Shown here: in pieces, positions 1-36,254 of the stretch
How positions within the stretch are numbered: position 1 is the stretch's first letter
Layout of the letters: each line of letters begins with the position of its first letter
DNA from: Lota lota
Taxonomy: Eukaryota; Chordata; Actinopteri; Gadiformes; Lotidae
DNA length: 64,000 bases
Direction: 5' to 3'
NCBI GenBank assembly: GCA_026745465.1
Contig: JACYXH010000772.1
Coordinates: 8,668,116 to 8,732,115 of the forward strand
Program-made: the position numbers and the translations under genes
Notes under the pieces: generated by a model
Told to the model about the DNA's origin: nothing
What the model saw: the letters and a program-made list of their open reading frames with translations, nothing else
The model's database searches: none

Positions 1-24859
<24,859 letters not shown>

Positions 24860-26100
24860 AACACAAAGCGGAAGGAAGATTTATGATTTTAAAAACGACA
24901 AAAAAGATCTATCCATTTCAACTCAACTCCCTCGCTCCCTGCCTCCCTCTCCAGCAATGCATGGGCATTGACGTATATATAGATATAGATATATATATAG
25001 ATATATCTCGCACAGCTATCAGAAGACGTATATCCTAATCAATATTTTTCAAACGCTTCTTTTTGTACAGTCATTGATAAGTGATTGAGCAATACAGGGG
25101 CAAGAGGAGGGGGAGGTCGAGAAGTCGTTTGCTGTTTAAAAACGAGCCCAGAGGTCACGTCGAGAGTCCAACTATAAGGGTACAATCAAGAGACGATAGT
25201 TTGCACATTCAGGCAGCATCCGGAACGTTCTGCCTTTCATTGCCAAATCGGGGTATTTTTGACATGTCATTTCTGTCTTAGTGGCTCTTGAGTTCTTCTC
25301 GGGTACAAGCTGTGTATTATTTTTTACTTCTGTAAAGATGGGAATAGCAAATAACCAGTTCAGTGGTGCATAGTTTACCGTAGTTTACTTGTCATTTTCA
25401 TAAGTGTATACACTGGTATTGGTTTTTAAAATCAGATTTGTGATTATTTAAAATATGAATTATTTTGTTTTGCAGACTGAATTTCTTTGGTGAGAAAAAT
25501 ATTTTTGCTTGGTCTTTTATTGAATAGTATTACAGAATTATGTTTTACAAAACCCTCGATGTGGAGGTCAAGGGATTTGAATTTGTTTTAACTTAACAGA
25601 ATCCTGTTTTACTTGAAATTGCATCAGCTGTCTCATGTTGTTTATGTTTTCTTTAAGGTTTACTGTGAAACCATTTTCTGAAATTTACTGTATACAATTA
25701 TATACAATACTTTCCATCTCCAATGCCATTTATAGGACGATTTCATTGTAACACTCCACACAAGCACACTTTTACAAAGAACCTGCACATAAACATTGTA
25801 AGGTATTTTGTGCGTTCAAACCTCTTTTTTTTCTTTTAAAATTCCATTTGTCACAGTGTATGAATTTTAATTTATTCATATTCTTCCATAATGTATCGGT
25901 ACATCTGCATAGAGAGTATTTGTTTTCTCGAAAGGTCCAAATATGCTGAAGCAATCAAGGAGAAAGATGTTGGTGTCTGGAGAGTGAAAGTCATTCTTAT
26001 AAAGAAGCTCATTGTGCTACTAAGACTACATTTTTATTACTCTGTGTATATATAGAAAATATGTATTGATATCATAATAAATACCCTTGTTTCGTACTTA
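24860..26100 (+). other. tiam2: tiam2 3' untranslated region (putative)
   Basis: AT-rich non-coding DNA running from the stop codon to the first AATAAA at 26,076. No reading frame resembles a protein. The extent is inferred from the polyadenylation signal only. Confidence 0.7.
26076..26081 (+). terminator. tiam2: Polyadenylation signal AATAAA for tiam2
   Basis: Canonical AATAAA about 1.2 kb after the tiam2 stop, followed by T-rich sequence. Confidence 0.65.
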
Positions 26101-28160
26101 TAAATCCGCCAAAATCTGCTTTTTAATCGTGTGCTTTTATGTTAATTCGTGTGTCAACCGTAGTTTTAAAAAACCGTCGAAAACGTGTGGATTCCAGCAG
26201 TGTTATATGATTTCCATGTTTTAGGCTTTCTATGGTTAACTATCAACTTTATTCGATTTAATCGATCCAATATCTAAAATGTTATCGTTAAATGGGCCGT
26301 CTTTTTATTCTGAATAATCAACCGATAAAAGGCATGCTTTTATTCTGAAAATGGGCGTCCATTATGACATGCGGGGCCGTGGATATGTACGACTATATTG
26401 CATGTATTTTCTAATATCTCGTCAGGTGTTGATGAAGTGAATCTTAACCGCCTAGGTTGTAAGTTTTCTGTTATATCGTGGGTCCTTTCATTCAGGCGGA
26501 TAAAGAAACCGGTTCCGTGTCTGGTCGTCTCAAGGTGAGTGAATCATCGTCCATCCCTCTCCCTTGAGCGCAGGAATCCATCTCCGTTATCTCCTCAACG
26601 TCATCGAACTTGCGAGCCCCAGTCTTTGCAATAATGGTTCCCCTGACACCGTAATCACGGATCAACGGGTTTATTTTGGTGGCGCCGATCGTTATGTCAG
26701 CCAAACCTCCTCGACCCGGACAAAAGCCCGGAGAGACCTTTTATCGGGGCAATCAAACCCTCTCTGTGTCCCCCGCTTGTCCGTCCCATTCTACCCCACT
26801 AAACGCTACCAATGGAGAGGGCAGATCGTTCCCCGTTGTACTTTAGACAGGCCTGTCGGTTTGGGCCACTCCATGGCTTAAATTAGCCGTTTTAGATTTT
26901 AGACTTTTATTTTCAGTTGACACATTGCAAAAGTGAAACTGCCAGTGGTTCAAATTCGAATAAACGACACATATACTTAGTGACATTAAGTATACGGTCT
27001 ACTGTACACTATACATTAACATTCCAATAATAAAGAATGGTTACTTTGATCTAATATTTTAGACTTTGGTTCAGAAATTTAATTGATATCCAGTAGGGGG
27101 CGCACGTGTACATGCACCATAAATGTACAATAATAAAAACAAATCTTAAACCCTATGTATTTTCTTTAGCTCAACCGTTTACACAATTTGATCAAACATG
27201 ATCAATGTTGGTTGGGGCTACATACTATGAGCTCTATATAGGATAGAAGTAGGGTCAGTTTCCATATCCAAATATAAAGTCATATATAAACTTATACAGC
27301 CACATTCCATACAAAGCTAACACCAATAGACCAACAAACAACTGTTTATTAACATTGGTTTTAGGCTGTCCTAATAAACAGTTTATTCATTATTTGATTT
27401 TGTGGGGATCTGCATAGTACTGGAAGGGCTTATGTTTTGTTGACATGTTTAATTGTTTTTTTTTTTCACAGTAGGCTTACAGGAAGTGGTGTGTTTACAT
27501 TAGAAATGAGGGTTTGCCATTAGGATGGTGTCACCAAACCTGTTGGACAGGCCCTTGGGTTTCTGTTCCTGCTCTTTCAGGCTGGGACTCTGTGTTGCTT
27601 ACAATGACTTCTGACTCTCTCTCTCTCTCACACACACACACATGTACACACATACACAGACCTGTGAAATTCATTCATTCAAACATTTCCTAATAAAATC
27701 ACAGACCATTTATCTCCCATATTGTGTACAATTTGGACCGAATATACAATTGTACAATGTAGTCAATGTAAGACCTTCTACAGTAGCCCCATGTGAATTG
27801 TTGAGTTTTAAGGATATACGAAAGGGGAAAGTGTTTGACTGCTGGTGTTAAGCTTAGCTTTAGCTTCTAAGCGTTGGTCTAGAAGCTAAACGCTAGCTGT
27901 TAACACCTGCATAAAAGTCTTTTTTAATCCCAGATAGAAAGTTAGGCGCAAATTGGATACCACAACTGTGGCATCAAATACTTTTTACATGTAAAACCAT
28001 CAGCCATCACCCTTTAACCAAGAAATATAAGAGACAGATAAAGACAGACAAAGCTAAATAAACGTGTGAGGTGAAGTCATAAGTGAAACTTAAAGGCGAG
28101 GCATTTTATCAGCTGACCGAGGCCAAATCTGTAGGATGGCATAGCAGCACGTTTTTACAA
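26101..28160. other. Intergenic DNA between tiam2 and the claudin cluster
   Basis: Mostly AT-rich. A distinct CpG-rich block lies at 26,490-26,880 (separate entry) and a short CA run at 27,625-27,655. No recognisable gene. Confidence 0.6.
26490..26880 (-). other. CpG-rich block with an unidentified open frame of about 80 codons
   Basis: On the minus strand an open frame runs from about 26,734 to the stop at 26,492 and includes GLADITIGATKINPLIRDYG, then GTIIAKTGARKFDDVEEITE and RGMDDDSLTLRR. No in-frame ATG precedes the first of these. The plus strand is also open over 26,564-26,881. I do not recognise the protein; it could be an exon, a retroelement LTR fragment or chance. Base composition differs sharply from the flanks. 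Confidence 0.3.
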
Positions 28161-28231
28161 GGTGAAAATGGTTCGATCACAGAAACGCCCCATTAGTTCC
28201 CCTGCAGAGACAGACCAGAGCGAGCTCCATC

Positions 28232-28768
28232 ATGGAGGCCAAGCTGGGGAGCCTCGCTCTGGTGTTGGGCTTCTTCAGGCTTTCACCGTGGCCATCACTG
28301 CCATGCCCATGTGGCGCATCACTGCCTTCGTCGGCGCCAACATCATCGTCATGGAGATGATGTCGGAGGGGCTGTGGATGAACTGCATCTGGCAGGCGGA
28401 CATCCGGACCCAGTGTAAGGTGTACAACTCGCTGCTCATCCTGACCCCTGACCTCCAGGCTGCACGTGCCCTCACCGTGGTGTCCATCGGCATAGCGACC
28501 GCGGCGCTACTCGTTGTGTTCTGCGGGGTTGCGCAGAACGTCCTGTTGCCAGGGTAACCCGAAGGGGAAGGACATAACGCTGGCGGTGGGCGGCAGTCTG
28601 TTCCTGCTGGCCTGCTTCACCACCCTGCTGCCCGTCTGCTGGACGGCCCACGCCATCATCACCAACTTCTACAACCCCATCGTGGTGGACGCGCGGGAGC
28701 TGGGTGCAGCGCTCTACGTGGGTATGTCTAAAAGCCTTACTCCGTGTTCTTGTATAGAAAAGGAGTAG
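28232..28768 (+). pseudogene. Claudin-8/17-like gene with two frame breaks and a lost C-terminus
   Basis: Starts [15 protein letters not shown] at 28,232. The reading then shifts frame within membrane segment 1, which is 7 nt shorter than in the neighbouring claudins. In the new frame [20 protein letters not shown] and [16 protein letters not shown] keep the claudin signature (W-GLW-C-C). Around 28,515-28,560 the frame returns to the first one ([19 protein letters not shown]), with one extra base relative to the neighbours. The sequence stays claudin-like to GAALYVG, then runs to a stop at 28,768 with no fourth membrane segment. Either a decaying gene or one hit by assembly errors. A splice-like GTATGT follows GAALYVG at 28,722. 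Confidence 0.75.
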
Positions 28769-30170
28769 TGAACAGTAGAAGAGCGGTCAGGTACCAGTTG
28801 AGTTCAAGGACTAGTAGGACACGAGAAGAGTAGACGACGAGACTTGGAAGAGACTCAGATAGGCTGTTATTCAACTGATGTGAGTATCACATTTTGATTC
28901 AACGCTAACTCAATTCCTATCCAAGAATTTGAGGAAGCTTCAACCTTTGATACTTTTCTGGTTTCCTAGTATTATCTAGAGTAAACTCAGTCTCGTACCT
29001 GCCTACAAAAACGGTTATTAAATTGACCTGTGGCGACTGGAACCAAAACCAAAAGTAGTTCATTGCAGAAATAGCCAAACTATCAACTTTCTCCCGCAGG
29101 GAAAACCTGCACACGACTCTATAACCAGGTGTATAGTTGGGGTCAACCCTAGTCTGGGAGACGGTCCTGCTACACCCGAGAGAATATAGGATAGGAGAGT
29201 GTTGTTTGATTAAAGTAGGCTACTATTATGTAGGCCAACATTAGTACAATTTATACTCAATAGTTTAAATTAAATGTGAAAACAGAATCTAAGTGTAAAC
29301 GTGGCAGTATAAGCGGTAAACATTATTGATCGTTTATGTTTTAATTTGCACTCATTTCTGTAATTGTGATGAATGTGTGAACGAGGTGTGAACAGCTTTC
29401 TAAAAGGACAGTAGGCTTTTAACGTTACAATGAAACTCAGGGAGCTCAAACGTCCATGTGACAAAACTTCCTCCGACAGCTCCATTTGCACAAAGTGTTT
29501 ATAAAAACGTTTATACCCACTGTCTCTAGTCAGAAAAAAACAGACCATACACAAAGTGAGATGCTCACCTGGTGGCCAGGTGTGGTATAGTTTGTACTCA
29601 AATTTAAAACAAGATAGAAGCCTAAGGCTTCAACTTATTTATATATAAAACATCATTCAGTATCAACCTAATGATGTTTTTCGTTTATAATTAAGTTTAA
29701 TCATTTGGTTTACCACCCAAAAATCGGACACAACCATTGTCATCTGTTGAAAACCAACGTTTTTACTGGTTTGGTTGTCAAAACAATAGTGGAATGTCTC
29801 TCTGTCCCTGGTGAAAGGTTGTCATTAAAACAACAGATCGACCTTTACCATCACCAACACTATTTTTCTGATTCTGAATTCTGATAGAGTCTGAGCTTGA
29901 TGAACAACACCTCCAGAGAGAGATTGATCAAGACACTAAATGGCCCATTGTTCATGCTAATTTCCCCTTTTGATTGCAGGTAGACCAGTATCAGCGGTTG
30001 TGGTGTGGCCATCATCTATGGCCCAATAAAGCAGCTCAACCAGTAGGGTCACATGCCATCGTTAGCATAACTTCTGAAGTGTAAAAGCTCCTTCCTTCCA
30101 CGCCTGTTCTCATTTAGACGCCAGAGACCAGAGACTCCAGAGACAGTCTTTCTCCGGTCTGAACGCCAGC
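28769..30170. other. Region between first and second claudin
   Basis: AT-rich and without clear genes. The short segment 29,980-30,048 may be the displaced end of the broken claudin. Confidence 0.5.
30025..30030 (+). terminator. AATAAA downstream of the broken claudin
   Basis: Canonical signal 1.3 kb after the claudin homology ends. It lies just past a splice-like ttgattgcag (29,970-29,979) and sequence that could encode a fragment of a fourth membrane segment. Confidence 0.4.
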
Positions 30171-31049
30171 ATGGCTTCTTACACGGCCTACAGTGGCTAC
30201 ACAAAGCCGCCCCAGTCCTATGTGGGGACATACTACGACGAGAAGCAGGCGCAGGCGCAGGCGCAAACGTATCAGGATTCTGTGTTTGAGGAGAAGGAGA
30301 GGATCGCCAAGAAGGACCGGAAGGACGCCATCTGCTGCGAGTTGATCGCTCTTGTCATTGGCTTCATCGGCCTCATCGGTGTCGCCGCGGTGACCGGCCT
30401 GCCCATGTGGAAGGTGACGGCCTTCATCGAGGAGAACATCATCACCATGGAGACGCGGTGGGAGGGCCTCTGGATGAACTGCTATCGGCAATCGAACATC
30501 CGCATGCAGTGCAAGGTGTACGATTCTCTACTGTTTCTCCCCCCGGACCTCCAGGCCGCCAGGGGGCTCATGTGCAGCGCCATAGCGCTCACCACCTTCG
30601 CCCTCGTCGTGTCCGCCGTAGGGATGAAGTGCACCAAGGTGGTGGACCACCGCGCCAGGACCAAGCACATCGTGCTGGTGTCCGGTGGCTGCCTATTCCT
30701 CTTGGCCTCCGTCACCACGCTCATCCCTGTGTCGTGGACGGGTCACGTGATCATCCGAGACTTCTACAACCCCCTGCTGATCGACGCCCAGCGGCGGGAG
30801 CTGGGCGAGGCGCTCTACATTGGCTGGGTGACCGGCGCGCTGCTCTTCGTGGCGGGCGTCATCCTGCTGTGTCGCCACGTTCCCAGGACCCAGGAGGAAG
30901 AGGAGCGGGTCGTGTACAATGCCGGCGCCAACCTCTACCAGCCGGGATATACGTACCAGCCGTACACCTACCAACCTGCCTACAGCTACGCCCCTGCCTA
31001 TACCCCCGGCCCGGCATCCGTCATCTACACACCCAACCGATTCCAGTAA
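30171..31049 (+). CDS. Claudin-8/17-like with N-terminal extension, 292 aa
   Basis: Tight-junction strand protein at cell-cell contacts, in one exon. The conserved Trp before extracellular loop 1 is residue 80, not about 30 as usual, so about 50 extra cytoplasmic residues precede membrane segment 1. They are Tyr/Gln/Ala-rich (QAQAQAQTYQ), then charged (EKERIAKKDRKD). Loop 1 has GLWMNC (Cys104) and Cys114; segments 2-4 are near 133-152, 165-186 and 216-234. The tail is repetitive in Tyr-Gln-Pro (YQPGYTYQPYTYQPAYSYAP) and ends PNRFQ, so it lacks the usual C-terminal YV PDZ ligand. The ATG is in good context (ccagcATGg) and no Met lies between it and segment 1. Clear claudin; orthology to CLDN8 or CLDN17 unresolved. 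Confidence 0.92.
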   Translation: MASYTAYSGYTKPPQSYVGTYYDEKQAQAQAQTYQDSVFEEKERIAKKDRKDAICCELIALVIGFIGLIGVAAVTGLPMWKVTAFIEENIITMETRWEGLWMNCYRQSNIRMQCKVYDSLLFLPPDLQAARGLMCSAIALTTFALVVSAVGMKCTKVVDHRARTKHIVLVSGGCLFLLASVTTLIPVSWTGHVIIRDFYNPLLIDAQRRELGEALYIGWVTGALLFVAGVILLCRHVPRTQEEEERVVYNAGANLYQPGYTYQPYTYQPAYSYAPAYTPGPASVIYTPNRFQ

Positions 31050-31823
31050 AGCTTACAACATCACCACAAAATAGACTATACTGTGGACTACTAGTTTGTT
31101 TTTTTAAACGTGAACTAAAGACTGATTGGCTACCCGGATGGCAGTTACTGGAAACTGACAACATCTTTATAAATTCAGTTTATTTTAAAAGGAGCATTTT
31201 AAGGGTTGGAGGGCCAACGAGTTTAAATGACAGCCAGCTGTGCTGCTGTTGTTTTTAAATCGTTTTGTTTGATTCTTCGTTTGATCTACTTTAATATTGC
31301 AAGGAGTTGATCATAGTGTTTCATTTAAAGAGTAACGAAACACTACTTTACATTGGTGAGTTTGCTGCACCCTTCAGGTTGAAACCGAATCCGATGGTAA
31401 ACTGTTAAAAAATATGATTTGGGGCTGTTTAATTATTACCTTTAGTGAGTGGAATTGGTGGTAGTGTCAGCTTTTTGGGATAAAATATATTTGTTTACTT
31501 AGGCCTATAGTTATGTTCTTTAGATTATAATGATCTATTGTTTTTAAATGGCAGCAAACCCTCATTTTTAGGCCACAGTGTAGTTACTCTTTCAAATGAG
31601 AAAACATCTCGATGTATTTACAAAACAGAATATGCAGTCGAATGTTTACCCTCTATCAGTATATCTGCGCTTTGAGAAACAAAAACTATGCACTGGGCCT
31701 AATATTATATAGTTAATGAGGTTCACAGTAAGGAGGACATTGTTAATGCTTATCTTGTAATTTCTTACACATTTTTTACATATTGACAGCACTGGCCTCA
31801 ATATACAGGTCACGTGTTTTTGC

Positions 31824-31829
31824 AATAAA
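31824..31829 (+). terminator. AATAAA for the second claudin
   Basis: First canonical signal about 780 bp past the stop of the 292-residue claudin. Confidence 0.6.
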
Positions 31830-32777
31830 TGTTTAATTAATATTTTTTGTCCATTTTCTTTGTTTGTTTTAAACAATGACACAAACATTTGAACTGAACA
31901 GGAAAAACTAGTTGATGACGAGGTCATAAGAAAAGGTCCAGTAGTTAGTCTGGAAGCGAGAAGAACGCGGTCATGTGACTCTTCCTTGTGTTGATTCTTG
32001 GTATGTGAGGCTGACATTGTTGTGTTTCCTACCGTGTCGCCAGTATCCCTAACCTGTGTAACCGGCTTGGGTGCTCCCTTCCACCCACTAAACAAATGGA
32101 TCTGACCATGTCCCGAGGCTAGCACTGAAAACTAGATGAGCTTTGTTTTGTATAGCTGAAAACATCTCCATTATGTCTATTTTCAGCCTGTATGTTTTAA
32201 GTAAATGTAGTAAGTAAACAAAGAAACGAGTACACATGCTAATCCTGTGTGAGTATGCAATTTTCAACACAATGTGTGTCTCAAACGATACACATATAAA
32301 ATAACTGAAACAAAGGTGTATATGTGTACAACAGCCTAGTCCTGCTCTGTCCCTGATATTGTGTGGTTTCACCTGTTCTGAACGTGAATTATTCGCAATA
32401 TACACCTTTAACCTGAGGTTTGTTCAAGGTGTGGGTCCAGACCTCTCCCAGGTAGAAGATGAGACACGACTGTAAACCGAGACCTCTAATCTAGCAAAAC
32501 AGCAGCCTCCTCCTGTTCCTAGGTACACACACATAAACGCACCTATGCGCATCTACACCTTAACACAGACACACCCGCATCATGTACACACATGCACATC
32601 TACACATAAAGTCATCTTTCACTTACACACATGCACTGCTACACGCACATCTATGCAAAAGTACACTTACATTTACATACACACACACCCACACACACAC
32701 ACACATCTATGCAAAAACACCAATGCACACCTATGCACACGCACGTCTACACACACACATTGTATATAGGGGATTTG

Positions 32778-32790
32778 GTTGCCTAGCAAC
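32778..32790. promoter_or_regulatory. RFX X-box-like site upstream of the third claudin
   Basis: GTTGCCTAGCAAC fits the loose RFX consensus GTNRCC-N-RGYAAC with one spacer base. It lies just after a TATA-like sequence and about 280 bp before the claudin ATG. Confidence 0.4.
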
Positions 32791-33071
32791 GGGTCTCAGT
32801 TTGCACCCCTCCCAGTTACCGTGTTACTTCTCTGGGAAGAGGCGGTGCTGGTGCACAGGTACACTCTTCTCTCAGGTAAACTATTCCTAGCACACACACA
32901 CACAATCCTCCAGCTCCGCTTGGACACAATCCTGCTCTCTCCCACTCTCCTCGGGAGAACAGGGAATGAACAGGAACCAATAGGACCCAACAGGACCTAT
33001 CAAGACCCTTCAGGACCCAATAGGAAACACCAGGAACATCCAAGACCCACCCAGGACAACCCCACAGGAAC

Positions 33072-33836
33072 ATGGCCAACTCGGCTCTGGAGATCCTGGG
33101 TATGTTGCTGACCCTGATTGGGCTGATTGGGGCGGCGGCCACCACTGGCATGCCCATGTGGCGCGTGACGGCTTTCATCGGCGAGAACATCATCGTGTTC
33201 GAGACACGGTTTGAGGGCCTGTGGATGAACTGCTTTCGGCAGGCGGACATCCGCATGCAGTGCAAGGTGTACGACTCCCTGCTGGCCCTGTCCCCGGACC
33301 TGCAGGCGGCCAGGGGCCTCATGTGCGCCTCCCTGGCCCTCGGGGCCCTGGGGCTCCTCATCGGCGTGGTGGGCATGCAGTGCACCTCCTGCATCCAGAA
33401 CAACGACCGCGCCAAGCGCATGATCCTGATCATCGCCGGCGTGATGGCCATCATGGGGGGCATCTGCGTCATCATCCCTGTGTCGTGGACGGGTCACGTG
33501 ATCATCCGGGACTTCTACAACCCCCTGCTGCTGGACGCCCAGCGGAGGGAGCTGGGCGCGGCACTCTACATCGGCTGGGTGTCTTCCGTGTTTCTCATCG
33601 CCGGCGGCTGCTTCTTCGCCTGCTGCAACCTGCAGTCGGATGAGAAGCCCCCCGATAGGTACATGTATGCACAGAGCCCCCCATACATGACCTACACCCC
33701 CCAGTACCAGCCCCAGTCCCTCATGATCGCCCCGCAGCCCAGATCCCAGCCCATGCTGTCAAGACACCCTTCCACCAACTACAGCTACCAATACAGGTAC
33801 CCCTCCTCCATCCGTAGCGCCCAGGCTCTACTCTGA
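33072..33836 (+). CDS. Claudin-8/17-like, 254 aa
   Basis: Single-exon claudin with ordinary geometry: MANSALEILGMLLTLIGLIG starts segment 1, Trp30 is followed by RVTAFIGENIIV, and GLWMNC (Cys54) pairs with Cys64. Segment 2 follows DLQAARGLM, segment 3 ends IIPVSWTGHVII, and segment 4 follows YIGWVSS. The tail is Tyr/Pro/Gln-rich (YMYAQSPPYMTYTPQYQPQS) and ends SAQALL, not the usual YV. The family sets paracellular ion selectivity. Nearest human relatives by eye are CLDN8 and CLDN17, which also neighbour GRIK1. Intact, with the start fixed by normal claudin spacing. Confidence 0.95.
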   Translation: MANSALEILGMLLTLIGLIGAAATTGMPMWRVTAFIGENIIVFETRFEGLWMNCFRQADIRMQCKVYDSLLALSPDLQAARGLMCASLALGALGLLIGVVGMQCTSCIQNNDRAKRMILIIAGVMAIMGGICVIIPVSWTGHVIIRDFYNPLLLDAQRRELGAALYIGWVSSVFLIAGGCFFACCNLQSDEKPPDRYMYAQSPPYMTYTPQYQPQSLMIAPQPRSQPMLSRHPSTNYSYQYRYPSSIRSAQALL

Positions 33837-36254
33837 GCTCCATCACCTCCACCATCACCCACCATAGCCTCCATCCATCACCCACCCCACAACCACCCAC
33901 GCAGGCTTGGACTGGCAGGGGAGGGTGAAAGTTTAAGGATTCTGCGGTGGTTCGTTAGACAATAAGGCAAGGAACTCTTTTCATAGCTGTCTGGTTCAGC
34001 AGTTGTTGACTTTGTGACAAAATGCATTTCAGGGTTTCAAGCAAGGAGAGATTAACTGAAAACAATTCTCCTGCATTTCGTACATGTAGGTTTGATTCAA
34101 TGGAATGGTATGTGTCCATTCCTCGGTTTGCCTATGGATATTTTTGTATATATATGATTAGATAATGACCGTAGAAGCCGATACTGCGTGCGGTAAGATA
34201 GTTTTGTATTCAAATAAATGTAAGACAAATAGTCTTACAAGTTTGGAGCTTTAAGATTCAAAATGTAGAGATAACAAAAATAATAAACGAATTCAGGTCC
34301 TTCTGTGCTCAACCTTACCAGTATAGTATATTTACTGTTAAAAAGTTATGCTCAAAGAACTGCTTTGGGATCAACATCAAACCGTATAAAAAATATAAAT
34401 AATAAAATATATTGATTAATAATTCTTATGACGACTTTTTTATAATATTTCTGTGTTGTAATTATATGCATTCGTCACAAATAGTAGACATATCAATCGT
34501 TAGTTCTTAGATAAAAATAAATAAATAACTAGAATAGGACAAAAACAAGGTAGTCTTAAGTCAATAATAACCATGTGTGTAACTGCTCTGTAACCAATGC
34601 CAGTTTGACAATAAAGTGTATTGATTAATAATTCTTGTGAGGACTTTTTTATTTTTTTTATTCAGATATCCTGTGTCTTCTAATAAAAGTACGGTAATCA
34701 GCAGCTTGGCCTGCATCCACCTGTTTACACGAAACATCATTGGTATGAATGTAAACACAGGTGACGTGTTATTTGCCCTTTGAATGATGTAGACCTTAAA
34801 GATAGCGTTTTGTCTTCGGTGAGTTACAATGAAGATATTTGATTTTCATGTCCTTTCCTTTTCTTTTTCTTTTTTTTTGTAGGCCTATTGTTGATCCTTT
34901 TTACTTGTTTGTAGCTCCAAACATAACGGATAGAAACTAACATTTTAAGATCGTGGGGTTAGAACGCATTCATCACACAAACAGGAAACTGAAGTCTGGC
35001 TGAGAGCTCGGTCACGTGATCACAATTTGCAAGTCACTTTGACTGAGTCCGCGCTAGGTTTCCAAACCGGAGTGTTGGGTCGACTGGATACGCCCCTTAT
35101 ATGTCTGGGCTTTCAATTAACATTTAAGTCATGTTTAACGTACAGCACCTATATAACTCAAATAACAGCTCTTAACTCTTGCCTACGGTAGGTAAGGCTT
35201 AAGAGCTATAATTTGAGTGTAATTTAGTATGAATGCTGCAGCATTCGTCCGGTATTAGTGAGTGAAATGGCCTCTGAGAATATCCGTTTTGAGTGATTTC
35301 GCCTGCCTCTGTATGAGCCAATTTAGATTTGAGACCGCCCTGACCAATCACAACATCTTATCCCTAACTGGTGTTTGACATGTTCCCAGTTCATCACAGG
35401 TCAGTGAGTATGCAACATTACGCAATGGCGGAGAAACGTAGTGAGCGTTTTTTGGGCTTGTTAAGTTTCAAAATCTTGCTCTCACCTGCTCTTTTCAGCT
35501 CTCTTTTTAATTATGCATGCATTCTGACAGTAATTTTGATGTGGTGTTTCTTTTACATTCGTTTTTTGTGACCGTATTTTTTTTCTTTTGTGACCGTTTT
35601 GAATATCTATAATTACTAAAGGAAATAAAATAAGTTTACAATGTAAGTCAATACAATGGTCGGGAATGGAACCGTTCTGCCCTCTTGTGGAGCAGATTTA
35701 TACTAAACCTTCAGGTCAGTGGACTGTTCAACGTAAAGCGCCTATTATGGGGTTTTAAAATAAATACAAAAGCATATTTCAGAGATATTGTGTGTGTGTC
35801 TGTCTACTGGTCTGTGAAAGTGTAAACAACCAGTCAGCAGGTATAGGCCAGTGCTTCCCTCATCCCTCTAACCCAACCAGGTGACATCAGAGAGCCTATC
35901 CCATAATAAACAGCACACACAGCCCACCCACCACCAACTCTCACACACACCCCTGACAAACAAGCTCAGACCAGCTCAAATCCTCTGACAAGCTCAGAGG
36001 CAAGAACAGCTGAGAGACCAGCCTAGGCCAATCCAGACCAACTCAAAGCCCCAGACCAGACCAGACCAGTTGCAAGCTCCAAACCAGCTCACAAAGGACT
36101 CCCTGCTCCAGCACAGAGCCACCCAGCTATCTCAGACTATGTCTCCTTAGGGTGCTGCCAGTGTGTCCTACTGGGGAACTTAGGGAAGTGGAAGGCTACA
36201 CCTTCACGTTCTTCCACCTGGAGGATCCCCTCCGGCCACAGTAGCACCAGCGGG
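33837..36254. other. 3' UTR and intergenic DNA before fourth claudin
   Basis: AT-rich, with no gene-like frame. The last 300 bp (about 35,940-36,120) repeat ccagctca/agaccag words and are probably the leader or proximal promoter of the fourth claudin. Confidence 0.5.
34213..34218 (+). terminator. AATAAA for the third claudin
   Basis: Canonical signal about 380 bp after the stop. Confidence 0.6.

Larger units (their letters stand above)
31050..33071. other. 3' UTR and intergenic DNA before third claudin
   Basis: AT-rich 3' UTR, then CA-rich stretches (32,523-32,760), a TATA-like tgtatatagg at 32,761, an X-box-like site at 32,778 and a decamer repeat (32,960-33,065) leading into the next ATG. 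Confidence 0.6.

Noticed and set aside
30407..31258. 283-codon + frame overlapping the second claudin
   Set aside because: Shadow frame (His/Arg/Gly-rich) of the real claudin, which has four membrane segments and the claudin motif.
33000..33497. Minus-strand frames of 165 and 219 codons opposite the third claudin
   Set aside because: Antisense shadows of GC-rich coding sequence with no recognisable domain.
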